Source: Ustilago trichophora (Eukaryota; Basidiomycota; Ustilaginomycetes; Ustilaginales; Ustilaginaceae). Taken from it: DNA of 64,000 nt. The notes under the pieces were generated by a model, which saw nothing but the letters and a program-made list of their open reading frames with translations, had not been told where the DNA came from and did no database searches. Below are positions 18,906 to 27,441 of the stretch, one piece after another (the stretch's first letter is position 1; each line of letters starts with the position of its first letter). The translations under genes were made by a program, and so were the position numbers. The stretch is taken from assembly GCA_900323505.1 (NCBI GenBank), contig OOIN01000018.1:310001-374000 (forward strand), in the 5' to 3' direction.

Positions 18906-20990
18906 TTAGGACCCGCTTGGTCCTGGTTGATCGGAAATGTGGCGAGACAATTCACGTCCTTCGACTTTAGCATGCGCAACTGCGTTCCGGAACGTGTTAA
19001 AGAATAAAGGACGAAGCCCGACAGCCACTAAGGTAATTGTGCTTCCTTGAACTTCTTCTCTCCAGAGAGTGGCGTAGGAATTGTAGAGAGGTCCACCGAT
19101 GATCTTTCCACGATAATGAGCGAGAAGATATGTCTGTCCGTTGAGCTCGATCGGGTACACAGGAGCTCCCTCCTTGAATGTCTTTCTCATGCCCCCGAGA
19201 AATTGGACTTCGGCTTCGTCAGTGACAAGGGGAACCTCTAGCCGTCGTTCTGGCTTATCAACGTGGGTGTCTAACCAGTTATCGAAAGCCGCCATCACGT
19301 TCAGATCTGGCTCGTACTGATAGGTAGGGTCCCAATCCTGTCGTCTGGCGTCTTCTGCCGTCTGGGCGGAAACCTCGATATGTCTGCCAAAGGGTTCATC
19401 GAAAGCAGCCACCACGTTCAGATCTGGCTCGTACTGATAGGCAGGGTCCCAATCCTGCGATCTGGCGTCTCCTGCCGTCTGGGCGGAAACCCTGATATGT
19501 CTGCCTAAGGGTCGAAGAGCTTCTTCTGGCTCGGCACGTCTGACCAGTATTTTATCCGGCTGCCCTTCAAGTACCCGTAGAAAGTATTGAGCAGTGGCTG
19601 GAGCTTTCACATTCGCCCACGCTCGATGATGGAACGGATATACGCCCCGACACACCATGAATGCCCGGGAACCGTCCGACTTCAGCTCCCATATGATTAG
19701 GTTATCGCCTTTGAGCTCGGCGTCCACCCTGATCAGATTTCTCTCAAGCCTGACCAAGAATCTTCTGTCATCAAGGAACAGTTCTGAGTATAGTCTGTCC
19801 GAAAACAGGATGGTGCGAGTACCTTCCAGAAACCCCGCCGTGCTGGAGAGTCTTCTGGGCTTCTCAGCATATCTCTTTCGTTGGAGTCGCCTGGAGAGCT
19901 GAAGCCTGGCCACAAGTGTATTCGACACTTCTTCTTCTTCCTCTTGATAAACAAAGGAAACAGCCTTTCCCCACATCTTTAACGGATCTGCATTTTGCAG
20001 CATATAGTACGGAACTGGGACTGAGCCATCGCTGCTATAGCTTCCAGGGGGATTGTGTGGGTTCTTGGCTGGCGTGCTCGTGATTTCGTGTAGCTCTGAC
20101 TGGACAGGTGAGGGAGTTTCGTCGTCGGCCAAAAAGTCGCCTACAGAGCTAGAGGTGCTCGGAGTTGATCTGGAGGTGCTCGGAACCTCATGCTGGCTGG
20201 CGCCGAAGAGTTGATTGTACAAGTCGTCCAAGTCCATGCTATTGAAGTCGTCAAGATGCTCGCTGGTTTCTGGCTGCGAGACTGTGTGCAATTGAGATGA
20301 GCCGGATGGAAGGTCGCGAGGTCTAATGGACTGCCAAGGATCATGGCTCCCCCCTTGCGATGAGACCTGACCCGCTGCGGTGGGAGGCGAAAACACACCA
20401 CTTTGAGGATAGTTCCAGTGCTGAGGCGTCTGTGGATTCGCATGGCCTGGAGGATAATAGGCTGGATTTGCAGCGTATGGTTGATTCCATTGCTGGGGTT
20501 GTTGGGGTTCAGGATGGGCGGCCGGCCAATGCTGAGGATAAGGGTTTGGATTGGCGTACTGAGGATGAGCGTAAGGGGGCTGAGGATAAGAACTAGGATG
20601 CTGAGGGTAAGGATTAGGGTGCTGAGGATACGGATTAGGATGCTGAGGGTAAGGATTAGGGTGCTGAGGATACGGATTCGGGTGCTGAGGGGAAGGACTC
20701 GGGTGCTGAGGGTAAGGATTCGGGTGCTGAGGATACGGATTCGGGTGCTGAGGGTAAGGATTCGGGTGCTGAGGGTAAGGATGCACCCCAGGGCCCGGAT
20801 GAAAGGTTTGAGTGTTGGCAGCATGGGCTGCTGGGTAAGGAGCCGGGTTTTGTGGTGGTCGGCGAGAGCGGAAGAAGTCGGAGACGTCATCTAGAATTTC
20901 TAAACCTCCAAAAATGTCATCGGCAGGACCGAGTGCAATGGTCGCCTGGAGCAGACAAGAGAAAACAAGTAGAGAAAAGTAGACCACCAT
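18906..20990 (-). CDS. Secreted repeat-rich protein, candidate smut effector (694 aa)
   Basis: The protein starts with a clear signal peptide (MVVYFSLLVFSCLLQATIALG, cleavage near residues 18-20). Residues 71-133 are nine tandem 7-aa units of the type PYPQHPN, followed by degenerate Pro/Tyr/Gln-rich sequence to about residue 205. A Ser-rich linker leads to a folded-looking C-terminal half with several dibasic sites (RLQRKRY, KPRR). Within it a 39-aa segment (GRHI-VSAQTA-DAR-QDWDP-YQYEPDLNV-AAFD) occurs twice in tandem. The C-terminal part (YLLAHYRGKIIGGPLYNS, YATLWREE) looks like a conserved module of unknown function. No enzyme motif is seen. Secretion, repeats and lack of known domains are typical of smut effectors and cell-wall-associated repetitive proteins. 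The effector role is inference. Confidence 0.8.
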   Translation of the reverse strand: MVVYFSLLVFSCLLQATIALGPADDIFGGLEILDDVSDFFRSRRPPQNPAPYPAAHAANTQTFHPGPGVHPYPQHPNPYPQHPNPYPQHPNPYPQHPSPSPQHPNPYPQHPNPYPQHPNPYPQHPNPYPQHPSSYPQPPYAHPQYANPNPYPQHWPAAHPEPQQPQQWNQPYAANPAYYPPGHANPQTPQHWNYPQSGVFSPPTAAGQVSSQGGSHDPWQSIRPRDLPSGSSQLHTVSQPETSEHLDDFNSMDLDDLYNQLFGASQHEVPSTSRSTPSTSSSVGDFLADDETPSPVQSELHEITSTPAKNPHNPPGSYSSDGSVPVPYYMLQNADPLKMWGKAVSFVYQEEEEEVSNTLVARLQLSRRLQRKRYAEKPRRLSSTAGFLEGTRTILFSDRLYSELFLDDRRFLVRLERNLIRVDAELKGDNLIIWELKSDGSRAFMVCRGVYPFHHRAWANVKAPATAQYFLRVLEGQPDKILVRRAEPEEALRPLGRHIRVSAQTAGDARSQDWDPAYQYEPDLNVVAAFDEPFGRHIEVSAQTAEDARRQDWDPTYQYEPDLNVMAAFDNWLDTHVDKPERRLEVPLVTDEAEVQFLGGMRKTFKEGAPVYPIELNGQTYLLAHYRGKIIGGPLYNSYATLWREEVQGSTITLVAVGLRPLFFNTFRNAVAHAKVEGRELSRHISDQPGPSGS
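19284..19517 (-). repeat. Tandem 117-bp duplication inside the secreted protein gene
   Basis: Two adjacent copies of 117 bases (19284-19400 and 19401-19517), about 90 % identical by eye, each encoding 39 aa in frame. They look like a recent in-frame duplication. Confidence 0.85.
20592..20780 (-). repeat. Tandem 21-bp repeats encoding PYPQHPN
   Basis: Nine 21-bp units in frame, differing by a few substitutions (one unit reads PSPQHPN, two end in S). On the plus strand the unit looks like GGGTGCTGAGGATACGGATT. Confidence 0.92.
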
Positions 20991-22393
20991 GGCTGCTACC
21001 TGGTCCTATAAGCTAGGCGGTGAGACTTTTGCAGGGCCGCAGCAAGGCCAAGACTTATCAACCTCAGCGGAGTGTGTCGAGGAAAGATCTGTAACAGGTG
21101 CGACTTTTGCGAGGCTTTTATCCTTTCTGTCGGGAGTAGTTGGTGAGTGTTTCTGCCTTAGTCTCTCTGATCCTTTCTTGAGCAGCATACTGCCCATCAC
21201 TGGCTGGGCGTCCAACCCACGTGCGGACACCACCACCCACCATGGAAAGTGCTTTTTCTGGTGACGAGTCTCCTCTTCAAGCCGCTTGCTGGCCTTTCCG
21301 TTTCGGTGCTGTTGTCCCGCGAGTGTTGAATCCTTCCTTCAAGGCTTCTTTCATCGCCAGAGGTCGCTATCCATGTATGGTCCACGAGTATGAAGACCAG
21401 AGGCATTGCAAGACACCTCATGGTACCACCAGAAAAGTCAGTGGGACTGGTGGCCATTGTGGAGCTGGACCGATGAAGCGAGTCAAAGGCAACATCTGAA
21501 CAGCCCACCAATGGTCTCCGACAATTTGCCAGTTACCACCGTAGAGCAAACTATTCATTTGCATGGCGGCTTTTGTGCATACGTGGAATAGGTGGAATAG
21601 AAGGCTGCTGTGCCGAGATTAAGAAGCTTCATCACTTCGTATAATCACAAACCGCGAAGTCCCGCTGATGGCGGGTCAACGCCGGGCTCATCGTGTGGGA
21701 CAAAGACCCGCCGTGCTGGCAGACTGCTTTCGCAGTTACGCTAGCTCACCTTCACAGCTTTAAAGAAATGTCGTCATGTCGATATGTGTTGTGTCTAGAG
21801 CCATTTGACTGGAACTTGACGCTGTTGCTGGAGTTTGTGGGAATGTTGAATGCAGTATTGGATTGGTCGGCGGTCTGCAGAGCGTGAAGCCGCCGATGTT
21901 GCATTTTCGCGTTTGTGTATCGACGCCGATAATGAGCTATCGGAATGGGGTCTTCCCGATTTGCCATCGATCGGCGTTGACCTGTGCGTCACTGCTGCAC
22001 ACGAGCATGAATTTCGACGTGTTACACACACAAATCCCAGACACAGACACACACAGACACACACACACACACAGCATGACGCCCCGCAAAGCGAGGCAAG
22101 GAGTCGCAACCCTTGAATATGCTCCGAAACGTATCGTGTAGTTACTCTGCTTTTCTTCGTGCTTGCTCGTGCTGTCGCTGCAAGCTGCCTCAAGCATTGC
22201 CACATCTTTAGAATCCACCTTTTCTTTCGTCCACCATCATCGCCTCCACCACCACTGCCTTTAAGGATCCACCAGTTGGCTACACGCCTCGAGGCTAGAC
22301 GTCGAAACGGTCGAAGCAGTGCTAGCGAACCAGAATTCGGATTGAGGACACCACCCTCTGCGTGAGATCACGACCGACAGGCTCCTCCCCAAA
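20991..22393. promoter_or_regulatory. Divergent 1.4-kb intergenic region between the secreted protein and KEX1-like genes
   Basis: No gene is firmly supported. It contains an AC-rich microsatellite (22041-22072) and a T/C-rich stretch at 22142-22260 before the carboxypeptidase. The latter includes a frame that reads like a signal peptide (LLCFSSCLLVLSLQAA, from 22142) but has no ATG of its own. Confidence 0.4.
22041..22072. repeat. AC-rich microsatellite
   Basis: Interrupted ACAC/AGACAC repeat in noncoding sequence. Confidence 0.85.
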
Positions 22394-24358
22394 ATGCCGC
22401 TGCTGGACCCTCGCGAGGTGCTGTTGCGGCGTGGCATCCCCATCCCGGCTGCTTCCTCTTTCCACGTCCCAGGACTCCCGGATCTTCATGCGGAAGCCTC
22501 CTCCTCTTCTGCTGTCGGGCACCCGCTCCAGATGTCAGCCGGCTACCTCGCAGCCCGACCCGCAGCAGCCAACGATCAGCCCAAGGACAATGCTCATCTT
22601 TTCTTCCTCCTGCTTCGAGCCCGCCACGTTCCGGCAAAGCGCAAGCTCATCATCTGGTTCAACGGTGGTCCCGGCTGTTCTTCCTTTGATGGAGCCATGA
22701 TGGAGGTAGGCGCCTGGCGGATGGACGGCAAAGGCGGCCTCGTCTGGGTCAAAGATGGCGCCAGCTGGAACGAGTACGCCGACATCCTCTTCCTCGACCA
22801 ACCAGTAGGCACAGGCTTCAGCTACGTCAACACAAACTCATACACCACATCACTACCACAAGCCGCCGACGAAGTGGTTCATTTCCTCCAACAATTCGTC
22901 CAGGTGTTCCCCGAATACTCCCGCGACGTTGAGCTCAAGTATGGCAATCAGGGCAGCGGTGTCGACGTCTTTTTGGCTGGAGAGAGCTTTGCAGGTCAGT
23001 ACATACCTTATACCGCCAAAGCCATTGTCAAATCTCAAAACCCACCCGTCTCGCTCAAAGGTATTGCCATCGGTAACGGCTTTATCGACCCCCAAAATCA
23101 GTACGGCACTGAGCTCGAGACCATGGTGGAGAAAAACATCTGGACCACCTCTTCCGATGACTACAAGCGTGTCGCCCGCATCGTCGAAGCATGTCGCAAG
23201 GAGCTCGAAAAGCTGACCACCAGCTCTGGCAGTCCACGAGAGATCGGTACATGCGATCAGATCTTACAGACCATCGTTGCCAGCACCACTGCCAAACAGC
23301 CCGGCTCGTCCGGTTATACCTGCATCAACATTTACGACGTGCGTCTCAGCGACAGCTCCCCGGCGTGCGGTATGAACTGGCCATTGACGCTCTCGGCCAT
23401 GTACGACTACCTTCGACGACCAGATGTGAGGAAAGCGTTGCACGTCGACGATAATCACAAACCCGAGGCTTGGGTTGAGTGCAATGCCAATGTCGGCTCG
23501 GCCATGCGTTCCGACACCACTTCGCCTGCCTCGGTGCAGCTCCTCCCCGAGCTCTTGGAGAGCGGATTGAAGGTGATGCTCTTTGCAGGTGAAGAAGATC
23601 TCATCTGCAACGCCATCGGTGTTCGACGGACAGCCGAAAACCTCGAATGGGGCGGAAGCAAAGGATTCGGAGACCATCCGGCGCAAGAGTGGTACGTCAA
23701 CGGCACCTTTGCCGGCACCTGGCGAAGCGCGCGCAACTTGACCTACGTCGGAATCAAAGGAGCCAGCCACATGGTCGGAGTCGATAAACCCATCGAGAGC
23801 CACGACATGATCGTACGATTTATGGGTATCGACTATATGAAAGTGGCCGGTCCCAACGCCTTGATCCCTTCACGAGTGGGCAACGAGCCCGATCGCATCC
23901 TGATCACCGGAGGTGGAGGTGGAGTGGCCGAGATCGGTAAAGATGGGTCTCGCGTGATCCCGGGCTCGGGAAAGACCGAGGAAGAGGTGGCGGAAGAAGC
24001 GAGGTGGAGGGCGTACTACGATGCAGGCTCGCTGGCTTTGATTGTTTTGCTCATTGCGGTCGGTGTGGGGACATGGCTGCTGCTGCGTGCGCGCAAGAAA
24101 CGTCGCCTGGAAAGGAACAGGATTGGGCGAGGTGGGGCTCTGCGACTCGCCTCGACGACCGAGTTTGGTGCTCCCAGTCACACACCAGGCAACGGCGAGA
24201 ATAATCACGAGTTGGAGCGGCTGGTGGGCGGAAAGCATGCCGAAGATGACGATGTGGAAGAGGAAGGGGATCGGATCTTTGATGTCGGCGATAGCGATAG
24301 CAACAGTGATGGCGAAGGCGCACCTAACAAAACGGGTCGTGCGGGGCCTCAGCGCTGA
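22394..24358 (+). CDS. KEX1: Kex1-like serine carboxypeptidase with C-terminal membrane anchor (654 aa or longer)
   Basis: Serine carboxypeptidase (family S10) that trims C-terminal Lys/Arg after Kex2 cleavage in the late Golgi. The substrate-binding block [19 protein letters not shown] is present, with the triad at S198 (GESFAGQY), D402 (GEEDLICN) and H459 (GASHMVG). A single membrane span ([19 protein letters not shown], about 545-563) followed by a basic and then acidic cytoplasmic tail matches Kex1 topology. The encoded N-terminus ([18 protein letters not shown]) is not a signal peptide, yet family members need one. A 5' exon is therefore probably missing from this model: the frame upstream is open to a TGA near 22347, and an AG at about 22380 could be the acceptor. 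Confidence 0.88.
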   Translation: MPLLDPREVLLRRGIPIPAASSFHVPGLPDLHAEASSSSAVGHPLQMSAGYLAARPAAANDQPKDNAHLFFLLLRARHVPAKRKLIIWFNGGPGCSSFDGAMMEVGAWRMDGKGGLVWVKDGASWNEYADILFLDQPVGTGFSYVNTNSYTTSLPQAADEVVHFLQQFVQVFPEYSRDVELKYGNQGSGVDVFLAGESFAGQYIPYTAKAIVKSQNPPVSLKGIAIGNGFIDPQNQYGTELETMVEKNIWTTSSDDYKRVARIVEACRKELEKLTTSSGSPREIGTCDQILQTIVASTTAKQPGSSGYTCINIYDVRLSDSSPACGMNWPLTLSAMYDYLRRPDVRKALHVDDNHKPEAWVECNANVGSAMRSDTTSPASVQLLPELLESGLKVMLFAGEEDLICNAIGVRRTAENLEWGGSKGFGDHPAQEWYVNGTFAGTWRSARNLTYVGIKGASHMVGVDKPIESHDMIVRFMGIDYMKVAGPNALIPSRVGNEPDRILITGGGGGVAEIGKDGSRVIPGSGKTEEEVAEEARWRAYYDAGSLALIVLLIAVGVGTWLLLRARKKRRLERNRIGRGGALRLASTTEFGAPSHTPGNGENNHELERLVGGKHAEDDDVEEEGDRIFDVGDSDSNSDGEGAPNKTGRAGPQR

Positions 24359-24465
24359 GGCAAATCTTTCAACACCACATAAGCATTATTTTTTGCGCTG
24401 CTGCGAGCAATACACGCCATTCCTTTGAAGAGGATTTCAATGCGACTGTGATTGGTTCGATTACA
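24359..24465. terminator. Short convergent 3' spacer
   Basis: Only 107 bases separate the two stop codons, so the 3' ends of the two transcripts probably overlap. Confidence 0.4.
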
Positions 24466-25812
24466 TCACCTCTGAGCGTGGTCATATCGCATGCGATACA
24501 TCTCCCTAGCGTCTCTCAACAGGTTCAAATCTACCGATTGCAACAGCATCGCTTCGCTCTGATCTGGCACTTCGGCAACGACATTGAGGAAAGGTGCACA
24601 GATCCGACTCCTGCCCAGTCCAATCAGTGGCGTTTCCAACTCTTCATCTGCCAGACCCTCGTCATGTTGTCTCTTTAACTCTGTCCTCAACTGCTCGACT
24701 GCTTTTTCATCCAAGAAAGGTCCGGCAACATTGCACATGACCAGCACCGATTCGAGTTCTACGGCTCTGCTGAGACAGAGGGTGTCCAACATTTGGGCTT
24801 CACCGACCCCATTCCAGAGCAAAGCTTTCGGTCCGCCATCGGAAGCGTACCAACAGGTGGGGGCGAAAATGACGTCGGGTCCTGGAACTTGACCCTCCTT
24901 ATCGAGGTCTGACGGCTCACCAGTGGTGAAGGGAGGAGTGAGCATTTGGTAGAAGCGAGAGTACCAGGCCAAGTCCCAGCAGATGGCCATGGCAGCGCGC
25001 AAGCGGGTGCCACGTTTGGTCTCGATGATAAAGGTGGATGGACCGTCATGTTGCTCGGGATGGGTTTGTTGTTGGGAGTGAATGAGGGTTTCTCGTTCGG
25101 GATGCCAGAGATTCTGTTTAGTGTAGCGATGAAGAACGCAGCCTTGGCGAGAGATGTAGTACGAGGTGTTGAAGAGTTGGTTTTCGTGATCGTCGGAGAG
25201 AGAGTCAGAGTCGTGTTTGGGTTTCTTTTGTGGTCGATGCGGGATCTTGTCCTGATCCTTGGTGGGTTCGGTGGAAGAAGTGGCAGAGACAGGGTGCCGA
25301 GCGAGAACCTCAGAGTGGGGCTGAGTACCAAGCTCAACGACAGTGCCAGCGACAATATCGACATCGTACTTTTTAGCCACATGGATAATGACCTCGATCC
25401 AAACCTTCTCATTGCCCTCGGCTTCCTTGTGTGTCTCGTTTGAGTCGGTTTGCTCCGAGTCAGCAGCTTGGTGCTGCTGGTGCGCCTTTTTGTGTTGAGC
25501 CTCTCTAACACGACGCCAGAGGCCGTGGGTTGCGCCACTCAAAAAGTACTCTGGGAAAACGATGACGTCGGCCCCCCTTTTGGCAGCGTTGGAAGCCCAT
25601 TCTTCCAACTTTTCCAATCCTGCCTGACCCGACGAGGCATCTTGACTTTGGCCAAACAGTCCTGATTCATCAGGCAATACTTGGGCTACTGCAATATGGA
25701 GCAGCGGATCTTTGGTTTGGCCTGATGCATTGGGGAATGGTTGGGGTGTGATCAGGGATCCAGGATGCGGATGATCCGATGAAAAGTCGCCGATGAATTG
25801 GATCCCCGACAT
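24466..25812 (-). CDS. Nitrilase-superfamily carbon-nitrogen hydrolase (448 aa)
   Basis: Probable cytosolic amidase-type enzyme cleaving a non-peptide C-N bond. The catalytic triad of the superfamily is visible: E88 in VIVFPEYFLSG, K232 in HRYTKQNLWHPERE, C278 in AMAICWDLAWY. Two loops are expanded with low-complexity charged sequence (residues 104-135 and 165-212), making it longer than the usual 280-330 aa. The C-terminal segment ends in REMYRMRYDHAQR. The substrate is not deducible; the insertions separate it from the well-known Nit2 and beta-ureidopropionase groups. ATG 25810-25812 starts just before the conserved domain. Confidence 0.9.
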   Translation of the reverse strand: MSGIQFIGDFSSDHPHPGSLITPQPFPNASGQTKDPLLHIAVAQVLPDESGLFGQSQDASSGQAGLEKLEEWASNAAKRGADVIVFPEYFLSGATHGLWRRVREAQHKKAHQQHQAADSEQTDSNETHKEAEGNEKVWIEVIIHVAKKYDVDIVAGTVVELGTQPHSEVLARHPVSATSSTEPTKDQDKIPHRPQKKPKHDSDSLSDDHENQLFNTSYYISRQGCVLHRYTKQNLWHPERETLIHSQQQTHPEQHDGPSTFIIETKRGTRLRAAMAICWDLAWYSRFYQMLTPPFTTGEPSDLDKEGQVPGPDVIFAPTCWYASDGGPKALLWNGVGEAQMLDTLCLSRAVELESVLVMCNVAGPFLDEKAVEQLRTELKRQHDEGLADEELETPLIGLGRSRICAPFLNVVAEVPDQSEAMLLQSVDLNLLRDAREMYRMRYDHAQR

Positions 25813-27441
25813 GCTGGAATTTGCTGCGATTTACTTGGCTTGCTCAGCTCGGATTCGGGAATGGATAGAGTCGGGTCGAAGACAAAGAAGGACGTTGCGG
25901 CTCGGAAACGTGAATAGAGCTCCAATACGACTCTGAGGTTGAACAGCCACCAAGAAGAAGGATACGACTCGAGGTCATGCTGACGGGCAGTGGTGCGAGT
26001 TGGTCTGACCGCCGGCTAAATTGTCGGGCCCTGTCGATGAGCGCGGCAAGAGCGTAAGTTAACCGGAGAAATTTCGCATAACCGTCGTGATGGCGTATCG
26101 CGTGGCACACACTTTCGATTCGCTCCATGCAGAAGGGACTCTGTGTGCATCTCAAAGTTTGCAAACTTATACACAGTACACAGTTGGTAGGAACCTGTCC
26201 TAGCCGCCTCTTGTTGTGTCTTGTGATAACATCATACGGATATCGGACGCACCCGAAGCCGATTTCGACGGTACCGGAATGAAGCCGGGGCAGAGTGGGA
26301 TTGGTGGAGAGGGTTTCATTGCTGCACTTTCAGGGTCCACCTTCATTGTTGGCAACATGCCTTCTCTAACCCTAGCCCACTCTACAACGTACAACAAGTC
26401 GCAAGCTCTTTGTACGGCCTCAGCTTTTTGTACGTGAGTCTCTCTCTGGTACATCCCTCCATTTACAGCCAAAGTGCGATGAGAACCAGAGTGTGTTTTG
26501 TTCGGAGACCGCCGGTACTTGGCTTCGGGGATCAGTGATGCGGTAGCGAGGTGGGAGAAAGCGTCATGATCCACAAGACAGGGTTGACCGTCGTTGCTCT
26601 TGAGCCCAACATCGATCCGATCCACCATCGACCTCAGATCTCTCCTCAGACCTCTCTCTGTGTGACATTGAAAAAGCAATTTTTACTGTATTAGTTTTTA
26701 TTTTCCGCTCGTTTTGCCTCCACACAGCCGTGAGACTCGGATTGCTGCCGGTGAAAATCCAAAATCGAAAAATCAGCTCATCTGGCGACGTCACGGCGCC
26801 CCGTGCGTGCGTTTGGTGCCTGATTCTGCGTGAAAGTACTGCCAGAAAAAGAAATAAAAACAGAAAAAAAAAAGAAAAAGTCAGCCAAAGCAAGCCAAGC
26901 CGGCAAGCAACAAGGCATTTCGCTCGGTCTTGGATTCCCCTAACCTTGAGCTGCAGATATTGGATTTAGTGGAGCACGTTGCTGCTCCAAATGGAATCCC
27001 ATCGATGGACCCTCTCTTTGCCTCTTTTTGTTTGAGCTCATCCTGCCTCCTATCCGTACTCTGCACACTCGTTCATAGGTCACCTTGCTTTCATCTGCAA
27101 GTGTAAGCTTGGACTTTCTTCCACCATAGCTCAAGACAACCTCGTTCATTCACCTTACATCTGCAGTCAATTGCTGCTCTCGGATTCCATCTCGGACCCC
27201 ATCTCGGACCCCTCCCGACCCTCTGGCTGCTTGGACGAAAAGCTGCGCTCAATCACTTGCGCAGTCTAGTCGACTCGGATTCAGCCGATCGCGGATGTCG
27301 AGCGAAGCATCTTACATACTGCTATAGCCGGCGAGACCTCTGGCAAAAGGGTCAATCAACACGAGCAGGCTTAGAAATCATCTCGTCAACTACACCCGTG
27401 CCTTCCTTGTCGTGCATACCCGCTAGGCTGCAATACCCACC
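25813..27441. promoter_or_regulatory. Divergent region between the nitrilase and PAH1 genes
   Basis: About 1.6 kb that includes a weak minus-strand frame (26200-26628, listed separately), an A-rich stretch at about 26850-26880, a TACTGTA at 26684-26690, and a C/T-rich PAH1 leader from about 27170. Confidence 0.4.
26200..26628 (-). CDS. Possible small hypothetical protein (142 aa), weak
   Basis: An ATG at 26626-26628 opens a 142-aa frame (MVDRIDVGLK...) with balanced composition, including EAKYRRSPNKTHSGSHRTLA and ACDLLYVVEWARVREGM. The frame stays open upstream of this ATG. No family is recognised, and the opposite strand also has short frames, so it may be chance or an exon of a larger gene. 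Confidence 0.28.
   Translation of the reverse strand: MVDRIDVGLKSNDGQPCLVDHDAFSHLATASLIPEAKYRRSPNKTHSGSHRTLAVNGGMYQRETHVQKAEAVQRACDLLYVVEWARVREGMLPTMKVDPESAAMKPSPPIPLCPGFIPVPSKSASGASDIRMMLSQDTTRGG

Noticed and set aside
20592..20780. CRISPR-like array of short repeats
   Set aside because: The units are contiguous 21-mers without spacers, in a eukaryotic coding sequence.
20141..20890. A 249-codon frame with ILTLSTRI repeats on the minus strand
   Set aside because: It is the 21-bp array read in another frame. The frame with signal peptide and stop at 18906 explains the region.
21221..21499. A 92-codon frame between the secreted protein and KEX1 genes
   Set aside because: No signal peptide, domain or splice support, and the opposite strand has a frame of similar length.
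24450..24470. GGTTCGATTAC resembling a tRNA B box
   Set aside because: No matching A box or cloverleaf arms upstream, and it overlaps the nitrilase stop codon.
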